From Sulfurovum sp. (lineage in GTDB: Bacteria > Campylobacterota > Campylobacteria > Campylobacterales > Sulfurovaceae): 13,588 bases of DNA. Of the stretch, positions 1 through 6,668 are shown one piece after another. The notes under the pieces are model-generated. The model was not told the origin of the DNA and made no database searches. It worked only from the letters and a program-made list of their open reading frames with translations. The position numbers were made by a program, and so were the translations under genes. How positions within the stretch are numbered: the first letter of the stretch is position 1; every line of letters starts with the position of its first letter. The stretch is taken from NCBI GenBank assembly GCA_026983895.1, contig JALSTF010000117.1, forward strand, positions 1-13,588, written 5' to 3'.

Positions 1-174
1 TATGCTGTGGACGGGCAGAAAGAGCGTCTGGTAAGCCGTGATATCTACAAACTCAAAGAGATGCCGACACAGATATTTTTCGATGCGGCGGGGAATGAGA
101 TCTTTCGTCATACAGGAGCTTACAAAAAACCGGTACTTGAGATCATCCTGAAAAAATACGGCTTCGCCCTGTAA
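1..174 (+). CDS. Thioredoxin-fold protein, C-terminal end only (5' truncated by window edge)
   Basis: The window opens inside a frame that reads 57 codons to a TAA at 172-174. The visible part looks like the last third of a thioredoxin fold. It contains Lys-Glu-Met-Pro-Thr, the usual setting of the cis-proline beside the active site, then a beta hairpin ([16 protein letters not shown]) and a closing helix ending KKYGFAL. The family comprises thiol-disulfide reductases and related periplasmic redox proteins. The CxxC active site and any signal peptide lie upstream of the window, so I cannot say whether this is a catalytic or a periplasmic member. It lies 59 bp upstream of argG on the same strand. 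A promoter-like site in that gap suggests argG need not depend on it for transcription. Confidence 0.7.
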   Translation, partial: YAVDGQKERLVSRDIYKLKEMPTQIFFDAAGNEIFRHTGAYKKPVLEIILKKYGFAL

Positions 175-198
175 ACCAAATCATAACCAAATTTACGC

Positions 199-204
199 TA
201 AAAT
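199..204 (+). promoter_or_regulatory. Probable argG promoter -10 element (TAAAAT)
   Basis: In the 59-bp gap before argG the sequence CGCTAAAATCG holds TAAAAT at 199-204, close to the sigma70 -10 consensus. It lies about 30 bp before the start codon and is preceded by an A/T-rich stretch rather than a clear TTGACA. That is usual for Campylobacterota promoters, whose -35 boxes are weak. The ribosome binding site is the AAAGG at 222-226, seven bases before the ATG at 234. The assignment is by sequence resemblance only. Confidence 0.45.
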
Positions 205-233
205 CGCGGCAATATTATTTTAAAGGCTATTGC

Positions 234-1574
234 ATGTCAAAAAGAAAGATCAACAAAGCGGTACTTGCTTATTCCGGCGGCCTGGATACAAGTATCATCC
301 TTAAGTGGCTTCAAGATGAGTATGAGTGTGAGGTAGTGACGTTCACTGCGGATCTGGGGCAGGGTGAAGAGGTGGAGCCTGCGCGTCAAAAAGCATTGGA
401 TATGGGGATCAAACCGGAGAATATCTTTATTTTGGATTTGAGAGAAGAGTTCGTCAGAGATTTTGTTTTTCCTATGTTCCGGGCCAACGCCATCTATGAG
501 GGGGAATATCTTCTGGGAACGTCCATTGCAAGACCGCTCATTTCCAAAAAACAGATCGAGATCGCACATCAGACAGGTGCAGATGCCGTATCTCACGGGG
601 CAACGGGAAAAGGAAACGATCAAGTGCGTTTCGAGCTTGGTTATCTTGCGCTCGATCCGGATATTGCCGTGATCGCACCCTGGAGAGAGTGGGATCTGAA
701 CTCTCGTACGAAACTTTTGGCCTATGCCCAGGAACATGGTATCAATATTGATGGAAAAGGGCAGGCAAAACCCTACTCCATGGATGCCAACCTGCTGCAT
801 ATCTCTTACGAGGGTGAACACCTTGAAAATCCATATGCAGAACCCGAAGAGGATATGTGGCTCTGGTCCGTCAGTCCAGAGAATGCACCCGATGAGCCCG
901 AATATATCACCATCAGCTACAAGAACGGAGATCCTGTTGCGATCAATCGTGAAGAGATGAGCCCTGCGACCATTCTTGAAACACTCAACACGTATGGGAA
1001 AAAGCACGGTATCGGGCGTATAGACATTGTTGAGAACCGTATGGTCGGTATGAAGGCAAGAGGGTGTTACGAGACACCGGGCGGTACGATCATGCTCAAA
1101 GCACACAGGGCCATAGAATCCATCACGCTTGACAGGGAGGAAGCGCATGCCAAAGATGAAATGATGCCCAAATATGCAAAGCTGATCTACAATGGCCTCT
1201 GGTGGTCTCCGGAACGAAAGATGATGCAGGCAGCGATCGATGCAACCCAGGAAAATGTAGAGGGTACGGTCAAGTTGAAGCTCTATAAAGGAAATGTGAC
1301 AGTAGTGGGAAGAAAGTCAGACCTTTCTCTTTACTCAGAAGAACACTCTACCTTTGAGGCGGATGATGTTTATAATCAGCAGGATGCAGAGGGCTTTATC
1401 CGACTGAATGCGCTCAGGTTTATCATCGAGGGTAAAAAACAGCCTGAGCGTATCAAATCGCTTATCGGCAAATACAATGAAGTCGAAGTATGCAGAATAG
1501 AAACCGGTTCTGTAACAATATGCGAACGTATCAAACGTTTCTTCGGCTTCGGCAAAGAGGATGAGAAGGGTTAA
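234..1574 (+). CDS. argG: Argininosuccinate synthase (ArgG), with an unusual C-terminal tail
   Basis: ArgG joins citrulline and aspartate using ATP to make argininosuccinate, the penultimate step of arginine synthesis in the cytoplasm. The N-terminal ATP-pyrophosphatase loop AYSGGLDTS is at residues 12-20. The family motif [14 protein letters not shown] is at 121-134 and [11 protein letters not shown] at 181-191. The tetramer-forming C-terminal region includes GRIDIVENR (261-269) and RGCYETPGG (276-284). The short form of this family normally ends near NALR plus a few residues, here about 402. This protein continues for about 44 more residues (QPERIK... to KEDEKG), basic and Phe-rich near the end. 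ATG 234 follows an AAAGG ribosome binding site. The stop codon lies just inside the first copy of a structured repeat. Core identity is certain; the tail is unexplained. Confidence 0.97.
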   Translation: MSKRKINKAVLAYSGGLDTSIILKWLQDEYECEVVTFTADLGQGEEVEPARQKALDMGIKPENIFILDLREEFVRDFVFPMFRANAIYEGEYLLGTSIARPLISKKQIEIAHQTGADAVSHGATGKGNDQVRFELGYLALDPDIAVIAPWREWDLNSRTKLLAYAQEHGINIDGKGQAKPYSMDANLLHISYEGEHLENPYAEPEEDMWLWSVSPENAPDEPEYITISYKNGDPVAINREEMSPATILETLNTYGKKHGIGRIDIVENRMVGMKARGCYETPGGTIMLKAHRAIESITLDREEAHAKDEMMPKYAKLIYNGLWWSPERKMMQAAIDATQENVEGTVKLKLYKGNVTVVGRKSDLSLYSEEHSTFEADDVYNQQDAEGFIRLNALRFIIEGKKQPERIKSLIGKYNEVEVCRIETGSVTICERIKRFFGFGKEDEKG

Positions 1575-1635
1575 AAAACGACAACTGCTTGTCGTTTTTA
1601 GCTTCGAAACCGGAACGGTCGTAACGTAGTGAAGC
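1570..1635. repeat. Structured 66-bp direct repeat, copy 1
   Basis: This 66-bp unit starts with GTTAAAAAACGAC and ends with GTGAAGC. It matches 1651-1716 at 64 of 66 positions; the two differences are C1625 versus T1706 and T1630 versus A1711. It contains two palindromic modules. The first is an 11-bp stem, 1574-1584 with 1589-1599. The second is a GCTTC/GAAGC outer stem (1601-1605 with 1631-1635) enclosing ACCG-GAA-CGGT (1609-1619). Both differences between the copies fall outside the predicted stems. The unit overlaps the last codon and stop of argG. It carries no recognisable transposase and is too short for an insertion sequence. It resembles a REP- or MITE-like intergenic element, but I do not recognise a named family. 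Confidence 0.9.
1574..1599. terminator. Bidirectional terminator-like hairpin in repeat copy 1
   Basis: AAAAACGACAA (1574-1584) pairs perfectly with TTGTCGTTTTT (1589-1599) across a CTGC loop. The core ACGACAA/TTGTCGT is flanked by an A-run on one side and a T-run on the other, so transcripts from either strand would end in a hairpin followed by U residues. It sits immediately after the argG stop. The gene on the other side is convergent, so a two-way intrinsic terminator fits the context. The stem is modest in G/C content, so strength is uncertain. Confidence 0.65.
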
Positions 1636-1650
1636 CGTGAAGGAAAAGGC

Positions 1651-1716
1651 GTTAAAAAACGACAACTGCTTGTCGTTTTTAGCTTCGAAACCGGAACGGT
1701 CGTAATGTAGAGAAGC
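1651..1716. repeat. Structured 66-bp direct repeat, copy 2
   Basis: This is the second copy of the unit at 1570-1635, in the same orientation and offset by 81 bp. The 15 bp between the copies (1636-1650) is not clearly part of the repeat. The outer stem GCTTC/GAAGC is retained at 1682-1686 and 1712-1716, and the inner ACCG/CGGT at 1690-1693 and 1697-1700. The copy ends 15 bp before the stop codon of the minus-strand membrane protein gene, so the two copies nearly fill the space between two convergent genes. Confidence 0.9.
1655..1680. terminator. Bidirectional terminator-like hairpin in repeat copy 2
   Basis: The same perfect 11-bp stem and CTGC loop as in copy 1, at 1655-1665 and 1670-1680. 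From the minus strand it lies about 50 bp beyond the membrane protein stop, so it can serve as terminator of the peptidase/membrane protein unit. The hairpin in copy 1 can serve argG. Confidence 0.6.
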
Positions 1717-1731
1717 TATCATTTTCTCTCA

Positions 1732-2253
1732 TTATTTTTCAGGTAATATCTTTTCCATATCCTTCAGTACTTCTGCAGGATAGAATTTCATAAAACTTTC
1801 TCTATACAACAGACTGGGGATCCATTCCAAAAATACGGATGCGACCCAAAGCATTGGGTAGAATGCTTTATATTCCATTTTGAAACTTTTGTAGGTATAT
1901 CGCTGTTCAAACCATTCTCTGGCATTTTTAAGACCATGGTAAAAGAGAAGGACTTCCATGGCAAATATCGATCCCCAGACAAAATAGGTCAATCCTACAA
2001 AAAGGGCTGCACCTTCAACACCGTACATCTGCATAATGATGGCAAGGAAAAGTGCCATATAAAGGATAAAAGATCTCAATCCTATCGTCGCAAAGACAAT
2101 AAGGAGTGAGATAATGAAAAGGACTGCGCCAAACATCATGAAGAGTTCCAGAAAGCTTTTCTGTTCTGAAAAGGTGGGACTGAAATATGCTCCGGCAAGT
2201 GTAATGACAAAAATAGCGATAATGATCAGGGCCAGGGAACGATACTCGTGCAT
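1732..2253 (-). CDS. Small multi-pass inner-membrane protein, function unknown
   Basis: I do not recognise this 173-residue protein. It is strongly hydrophobic, with likely membrane segments at about residues 7-23, 36-57, 60-77 and 82-106. A polar, aromatic-rich region follows (EWFEQRYTYKSFKMEYKAF, 113-131), then a fifth hydrophobic stretch at about 132-150 and a charged C-terminus ending PEK. There is no signal peptide cleavage site, conserved catalytic motif or cysteine. The start ATG (complement of 2251-2253) is preceded by AAGGAG at good spacing. It starts 20 bp after the stop of the M3 peptidase gene on the same strand, so the two are probably co-transcribed. Nothing seen links it to a transporter or enzyme family. 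Confidence 0.85.
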   Translation of the reverse strand: MHEYRSLALIIIAIFVITLAGAYFSPTFSEQKSFLELFMMFGAVLFIISLLIVFATIGLRSFILYMALFLAIIMQMYGVEGAALFVGLTYFVWGSIFAMEVLLFYHGLKNAREWFEQRYTYKSFKMEYKAFYPMLWVASVFLEWIPSLLYRESFMKFYPAEVLKDMEKILPEK

Positions 2254-2273
2254 ATATTTCTCCTTTGCTTCTT

Positions 2274-4226
2274 TCAGGAAGCTATTTCATAGAGTTTGAT
2301 CAGGCTTTTGATATCCGGTTTGCGTCCAAGCCATTCATAATAGAGTTCACTCATCTCTTTGGATCCGCCTTTGGCGAGGATGATCTCTTTGTAGCCTTTG
2401 GCACGTGCTTTGTTGAAGCCTTCTTTCTCATCGAGGCATTCAAAGAAAGCATCTGCGGAGAGTACTTCAGCCCATTTGTAACTGTAGTAGCCTGCGGCAT
2501 ATCCTCCGGCAAAAATATGAGCGAATCCATGTTGAAATTTGTTGTAACTCGGTATTTTAAGAAGCGAGGTCTTTTCTCTGATGCTGTCAAGAAGATCCTG
2601 AACGGCTTTTCCCTGATAGAGTTTCTGGTGCAATTTAAAATCAAAAAGAGAGAACTCTACCTGTCTGAGGATACCCAGTGCAGCCTGAAAATTTTTGGTC
2701 TCTTTGATCTTTACCATCAATGTCTCGGGAATAGGCTTCCCTGTTTCATAGTGGAAGCCGAAACGTTTTAAAATGGCTGCTTCATAAGCGAAGTTCTCAA
2801 GGAATTGTGAAGGGAATTCGACCACATCCCATGCGACACCGTTAATACCGGAAACAGAGCGTTCATGGCACTTTCCAAAAAGGTGGTGAATGGCATGACC
2901 CATTTCATGAAAAAGTGTTACGACATCATCATGACGCAGGAGAGAAGGTGCGGTTTTGGTTTTAGCGGCAAAGTTGCAGACAACAAAAGCAGAGGCCAGA
3001 TGCTCTTTGCCTTTTGTATCGATGAAGTGTGTCTCCCAGTCATTCATCCAGGCGCCGCCGCGTTTCTCCCTGCGTGCTTCAAGGTCGAAATAGATACGGC
3101 CGGAAAGTGTGCCGTTCTCATAAATATCGAAAGGCTTGACACAGGGATGCCAGGTGGGGACATCAACAGGTTCAAAAGTGACAGAAAAGAGTTCCGAGAC
3201 GATATCAAGCATCCCTTTCAACACTTTTTCCTGTTCAAAATAAGGTTTCGTCATCGTATCGTCAAAGTCGAATTTCTCTTTTTTGAGTTTTTCGCTGTAA
3301 TATCCCAGATCATAGGTGGCAAAATCTTTGATACCGTCTGTTCTTGCTGCATAAGCTTCGACCTGGATCAGCTCTTCTTTTGCCTGGGGCAGTGCGGCAT
3401 CTGCAAGATTGTCGAGAAAATGCAGTACTTCCTCCTGTGTGCCGGCATCTCGTGTTTCAAGGGCATACTGGGCATAGTTTTCAAAGCCGAGCAATGCTGC
3501 TTTCTCCTGTTTGAGTGCAAGGATACGGTCGATCACTTCTGCATTTTCGGGTGCACGCGTAGCGTAGGCTTTGGAGAGCTGTTTTCTGTATCGGCGATTT
3601 GGTCCATAGGTCATATAGGCCAGATAGCTTGGGATCTGCAGAGTGAATTTATAGACGGTTTTACCCTCCATAATCTCTGTGGCTGCATCAATGTCGGTTT
3701 GAGGCATCCCTTCTACATCTTTTGTATTTTCTATGACCAGTTCATAGGCATTGGTAGCATTGAGAAGATTTTGGGAGAAGGTATTGGAGAGTTCTGAAAG
3801 TTCCAGACTGATCTCTTCCATTCTTTTCTTTTCGTTTTCGGGAAGTTTGACGCCGGAAAGTATAAAATCCCTCACGTCATGTTTGACAACGGTCTTTGCT
3901 TCATCATCATTGGTTTTGATCTTCTCTATCTTTTTGAAGAGTGCCTCGTTCTGTGCCATTTCAGATGAGAATTTTGAGAGCAGGGGAATAGAGGCTTCAT
4001 ATGCTTTGCGCGTTTCCTCGGAATTCATGACCGAGTTGAGGTGGGAGAGCGGAGTAAAGAAGAGTCCAAGCTCCTCATCCATGTCCTGCAGGGGTTTAAG
4101 AACCTCTCCGTAAGATATTTCACGATTGTTTGTGATCTCGTCTATTTGGTTTCTCTGCTTATTAAGCAGTGTATCAAGCTTTTGAGGAAAACGCTCCAGA
4201 TCATCGATTTTGAATTCTTTAAACAT
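2274..4226 (-). CDS. prlC: M3-family zinc metallopeptidase, oligopeptidase A-like
   Basis: This is a cytoplasmic oligopeptidase that degrades short peptides, such as proteasome-like protease products or cleaved signal peptides. The 650-residue length is close to the usual 670-700 of oligopeptidase A. The zinc site HEMGH lies at residues 440-444, giving two His ligands and the catalytic Glu441. Glu470 in DVVEFPSQFLEN is the expected third ligand at M3 spacing. The downstream block FAHIFAGGYAAGYYSY (568-583) followed by WAEVLSADAFF (585-595) is the substrate-binding signature of the M3A branch. The N-terminal 430 residues are the helical cap typical of the fold. There is no signal peptide. The ribosome binding site is weak. 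Family membership is certain; oligopeptidase A rather than dipeptidyl carboxypeptidase is judged from length and motifs. It leads the unit containing the unknown membrane protein. Confidence 0.93.
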   Translation of the reverse strand: MFKEFKIDDLERFPQKLDTLLNKQRNQIDEITNNREISYGEVLKPLQDMDEELGLFFTPLSHLNSVMNSEETRKAYEASIPLLSKFSSEMAQNEALFKKIEKIKTNDDEAKTVVKHDVRDFILSGVKLPENEKKRMEEISLELSELSNTFSQNLLNATNAYELVIENTKDVEGMPQTDIDAATEIMEGKTVYKFTLQIPSYLAYMTYGPNRRYRKQLSKAYATRAPENAEVIDRILALKQEKAALLGFENYAQYALETRDAGTQEEVLHFLDNLADAALPQAKEELIQVEAYAARTDGIKDFATYDLGYYSEKLKKEKFDFDDTMTKPYFEQEKVLKGMLDIVSELFSVTFEPVDVPTWHPCVKPFDIYENGTLSGRIYFDLEARREKRGGAWMNDWETHFIDTKGKEHLASAFVVCNFAAKTKTAPSLLRHDDVVTLFHEMGHAIHHLFGKCHERSVSGINGVAWDVVEFPSQFLENFAYEAAILKRFGFHYETGKPIPETLMVKIKETKNFQAALGILRQVEFSLFDFKLHQKLYQGKAVQDLLDSIREKTSLLKIPSYNKFQHGFAHIFAGGYAAGYYSYKWAEVLSADAFFECLDEKEGFNKARAKGYKEIILAKGGSKEMSELYYEWLGRKPDIKSLIKLYEIAS

Positions 4227-4259
4227 AATAATATAGGTATCCTGTCAAATATTTTCGAG

Positions 4260-4270
4260 ATTGTATCATA
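4260..4270 (-). promoter_or_regulatory. Probable promoter -10 region of the peptidase unit
   Basis: On the minus strand this stretch reads TATGATACAAT, giving two overlapping -10-like hexamers (TATGAT and TACAAT), 34 bp or more before the start codon of the peptidase gene. No -35 box stands at proper spacing; a TTGACA further upstream is about 27 bp away, too far. The region is shared with the divergent rplI promoter. Confidence 0.4.
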
Positions 4271-4289
4271 CACATTAACAAACTTTGGA

Positions 4290-4295
4290 TAAAAT
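4290..4295 (+). promoter_or_regulatory. Probable rplI operon promoter -10 element (TAAAAT)
   Basis: TAAAAT at 4290-4295, in the context TTTGGATAAAATATTG, is the same kind of -10 element as seen before argG. It would give a leader of roughly 25-30 nt before the rplI ATG at 4329. The ribosome binding site is AAAGGAT at 4314-4320. No clear -35 box is visible. The 102 bp between the divergent start codons contains both promoters and no other feature that I can support. Confidence 0.4.
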
Positions 4296-4328
4296 ATTGT
4301 CAATATATGAAGCAAAGGATAGAACAAG

Positions 4329-4772
4329 ATGAAAGTATTATTGATAAAAGATGTAAAATCTCTTGGAAAAGCCGGTGAGATCAAAGAGGTAAAGGATGGT
4401 TACGGACAGAACTTCCTCATCAATAAAGGTTTGGCAAAACTGGCAACACCGGAAGTGGTAGAGCATTGGAAAGCGGAGCAGGAACGCAGAGAAAAAGAGC
4501 TCAAAGAAGAGATCGCGCGTTTTGAATCGGAAAAAAAGAAACTTGAAGAGGCGACTATCCGCATCGAAAAACAGTCTGCACCGGTAGGGATCAAAGGATC
4601 GGTAGGAAATGCAGACATCTCGTCTGCGATCAAAGAGCAGCTTGGCATTGAGCTGGACAAGAAACATATCAACCTGAAGAAAGCATTGAAATCTACCGGC
4701 ATCCATGAAGTCGATGCCAAACTCGGGCATGGTATCCATGCCTCATTGAAAGTAGAAGTAGTGGGTATTTAA
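4329..4772 (+). CDS. rplI: 50S ribosomal protein L9
   Basis: L9 binds 23S rRNA near the base of the L1 stalk and helps maintain reading frame. The N-terminal rRNA-binding domain is clear: [17 protein letters not shown], then [16 protein letters not shown] (residues 21-36), the family signature. A long charged connecting helix runs from about 42 to 76 ([19 protein letters not shown]). The C-terminal domain contains [15 protein letters not shown] and ends [13 protein letters not shown]. The 147-residue length is normal. It heads a tight four-gene operon; the hslV start follows its stop by two bases. Confidence 0.98.
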   Translation: MKVLLIKDVKSLGKAGEIKEVKDGYGQNFLINKGLAKLATPEVVEHWKAEQERREKELKEEIARFESEKKKLEEATIRIEKQSAPVGIKGSVGNADISSAIKEQLGIELDKKHINLKKALKSTGIHEVDAKLGHGIHASLKVEVVGI

Positions 4773-4774
4773 GC

Positions 4775-5305
4775 ATGTTTGATGCGACTACGATACTGGG
4801 ATATAAAGGGGATGGGCAAGCAGTTATCGGCGGCGATGGCCAAGTGACATTCGGAAATACCGTACTCAAAAGCAATGCCACAAAGATCCGTACTCTGTAT
4901 GAGGGGAAGATCCTTGCCGGATTTGCCGGAAGTACGGCTGATGCTTTTAACCTCTTTGATATGTTCGAGGGGATATTGGCCGAGAAAAGAGGGGATCTTT
5001 TCAAATCGGTCATCGGTTTTTCCAAAATGTGGCGAAAAGACAAACACTTGCGCCAGCTTGAAGCGATGATGATCGTTCTGAACAAGGAACATATTTTTAT
5101 ACTCTCCGGTACAGGAGATGTGGTAGAGCCGCAGGATGGTAAGATCGCAGCCATAGGCAGCGGCGGGAACTATGCTATTTCCGCGGCAAGAGCTTTGGAC
5201 AAGCATGCAAACCTGGAGCCGAGAGAACTGGTACAGGAATCGCTGGAGGTTGCCGGAGATCTTTGTATCTATACCAATAAAAATATCAAGATATTGGAAT
5301 TGTAA
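4775..5305 (+). CDS. hslV: ATP-dependent protease proteolytic subunit HslV (ClpQ)
   Basis: HslV forms the double-hexamer peptidase chamber of the HslUV protease in the cytoplasm and works as an N-terminal threonine protease. The protein begins [12 protein letters not shown]. The catalytic Thr aligns with Thr5, so a four-residue leader must be removed, unlike E. coli HslV where only Met is lost. Other conserved elements are [10 protein letters not shown] (19-28), [12 protein letters not shown] (47-58), [13 protein letters not shown], the SGTGDV loop, AIGSGGNYA and the closing GDLCIYTN. The 176-residue length is normal. It starts two bases after the rplI stop and has no strong ribosome binding site, so translational coupling to rplI is likely. 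It is followed directly by its partner hslU. Confidence 0.98.
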   Translation: MFDATTILGYKGDGQAVIGGDGQVTFGNTVLKSNATKIRTLYEGKILAGFAGSTADAFNLFDMFEGILAEKRGDLFKSVIGFSKMWRKDKHLRQLEAMMIVLNKEHIFILSGTGDVVEPQDGKIAAIGSGGNYAISAARALDKHANLEPRELVQESLEVAGDLCIYTNKNIKILEL

Positions 5306-5320
5306 AAAAAGGAATTGAGA

Positions 5321-6649
5321 GTGGATAATATGACACCCAAAGAGATCGTTTCGCATTTGGATGCTTATGTCATCGGGCAGAATGATGCGAAGAAGACCAT
5401 TGCTGTCGCGTTGAGGAACCGCTACCGCCGTATGCAGCTTGATGAAGAGATGCAGCAGGATGTGACACCTAAGAATATCTTGATGATCGGAAGTACCGGT
5501 GTCGGAAAGACGGAAATTGCAAGACGCCTGGCAAAGATGATGCATCTTCCTTTCATTAAGGTCGAAGCGAGCAAATACACGGAAGTAGGATTTGTCGGAC
5601 GTGATGTTGAATCAATGATCCGTGATCTGTCGGCTACGGCAATGGGGATCGTTCGCGAAAGCGAGAACGAGAAGAATAAAGAGAAGATCGAGAACTATAT
5701 AGAGAACAAGATCATTGAAAAACTGCTGCCCCCGCTCCCTGCCGGCGCGAGCGAGCAGAAACAGACCGAGTATAATGCTTCGTTCGCAAGGATGCAGGAA
5801 AAGTTCGCCAAAGGCGAACTGGACCATCTCAAGATCAAAGTGATCATGCCAAACAAGCCGCAAATGCCGGAAGAAGGCTTGCCGCCACAAATGATCCAGG
5901 TACAAGAATCGATCGTCAAAGTACTTGGCGGTATGGGGAAAAAAGGACCTGAAAAAGAGGTGACAGTGAAAGAAGCCAAGAAGATCCTGGCGCAGGAGGC
6001 TAGCGAGACCCTGCTGGATGAGGAACAGTTGAAAACTTTGGCACTGGAGAAAGTAGAGAAGGGCGGCATTGTTTTTTTGGATGAAGTAGACAAGATCGCC
6101 GTACCTTCCAATTCTCAGGGCAGACAGGATCCGAGCAAGGAAGGTGTACAAAGAGACTTGCTTCCTATCGTAGAAGGATCCACCGTAAATACGAAGCTGG
6201 GGCCAGTAAAGACGGACCATATTCTTTTTATTGCGGCAGGTGCTTTCCATTTGAGCAAACCAAGTGATCTGATCCCTGAGCTTCAGGGAAGATTCCCTTT
6301 GCGGGTTGAACTTGATTCTTTGGACGAAGAGACCCTTTACCGTATTTTGACCGAACCGAAACATTCGTTGGTCAAACAGTATCAGGCACTGCTTAAGGTT
6401 GAAAATGTCGATCTTGTATTTGAAGAAGATGCACTGCGTGCTATTGCCCATTTTTCTTTAACGGCGAATGAAAAAACTGAAGACATCGGCGCAAGACGCT
6501 TGCATACCGTGATGGAAAAGATACTCGAAGAGATCAGTTTTTCTGCGGATGAACACAGTGGTGAAACAGTGGTTATAGATAAAAGACTGGTGAAAGAGAA
6601 AATAGGAAAAGTGGTCGAAGATGAAGACACTACAAGATATATCCTTTAA
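5321..6649 (+). CDS. hslU: ATP-dependent protease ATPase subunit HslU (ClpY)
   Basis: HslU is the AAA+ hexamer that unfolds substrates and feeds them to HslV. Counting from the chosen GTG start, Walker A GSTGVGKT is at residues 57-64 and the pore loop GFVG at 90-93. The inserted I domain spans about 105-235. Walker B IVFLDEVDK is at about 250-258, followed by RQDPSKEGVQRDLLPIVEG, arginine-finger region LQGRFPLRVEL and sensor 2 GARRLHT. The C-terminus RYIL is the tail that docks into HslV. I chose GTG 5321 because AAGGA at 5309-5313 is seven bases upstream and the product begins MDNMTP, matching E. coli MSEMTP. TTG 5315 is too close to that site, and ATG 5330 is possible but would shorten the N-terminus. 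Length is 442 residues, normal for the family. Confidence 0.96.
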   Translation: MDNMTPKEIVSHLDAYVIGQNDAKKTIAVALRNRYRRMQLDEEMQQDVTPKNILMIGSTGVGKTEIARRLAKMMHLPFIKVEASKYTEVGFVGRDVESMIRDLSATAMGIVRESENEKNKEKIENYIENKIIEKLLPPLPAGASEQKQTEYNASFARMQEKFAKGELDHLKIKVIMPNKPQMPEEGLPPQMIQVQESIVKVLGGMGKKGPEKEVTVKEAKKILAQEASETLLDEEQLKTLALEKVEKGGIVFLDEVDKIAVPSNSQGRQDPSKEGVQRDLLPIVEGSTVNTKLGPVKTDHILFIAAGAFHLSKPSDLIPELQGRFPLRVELDSLDEETLYRILTEPKHSLVKQYQALLKVENVDLVFEEDALRAIAHFSLTANEKTEDIGARRLHTVMEKILEEISFSADEHSGETVVIDKRLVKEKIGKVVEDEDTTRYIL

Positions 6650-6668
6650 CATAAGAAATGGAAGATAA

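Noticed and set aside
237..1148. Long minus-strand open frame opposite argG
   Set aside because: It is fully antisense to a certain gene, with Cys- and Phe-rich composition typical of shadow frames and no motif.
1570..1716. The tandem repeat as a CRISPR array or an insertion sequence
   Set aside because: There are only two copies of a 66-bp unit with a 15-bp gap, too long a repeat and too short a spacer for CRISPR. There is no transposase gene.
1531..1722. A 63-codon minus-strand open frame made of two 27-residue repeats
   Set aside because: It exists because the 81-bp repeat period is a multiple of three. It has only a weak ribosome binding site, overlaps the argG end, and consists almost entirely of the structured non-coding repeat.
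2865..3797. 310-codon + strand open frame opposite the M3 peptidase
   Set aside because: It is antisense to the zinc-site half of a certain metallopeptidase gene. Its Cys- and Phe-rich product shows no domain pattern.
5315..5317. TTG as the start of hslU
   Set aside because: The AAGGA site is almost adjacent to it, leaving no spacer. GTG 5321 has correct spacing and gives an N-terminus matching E. coli HslU.
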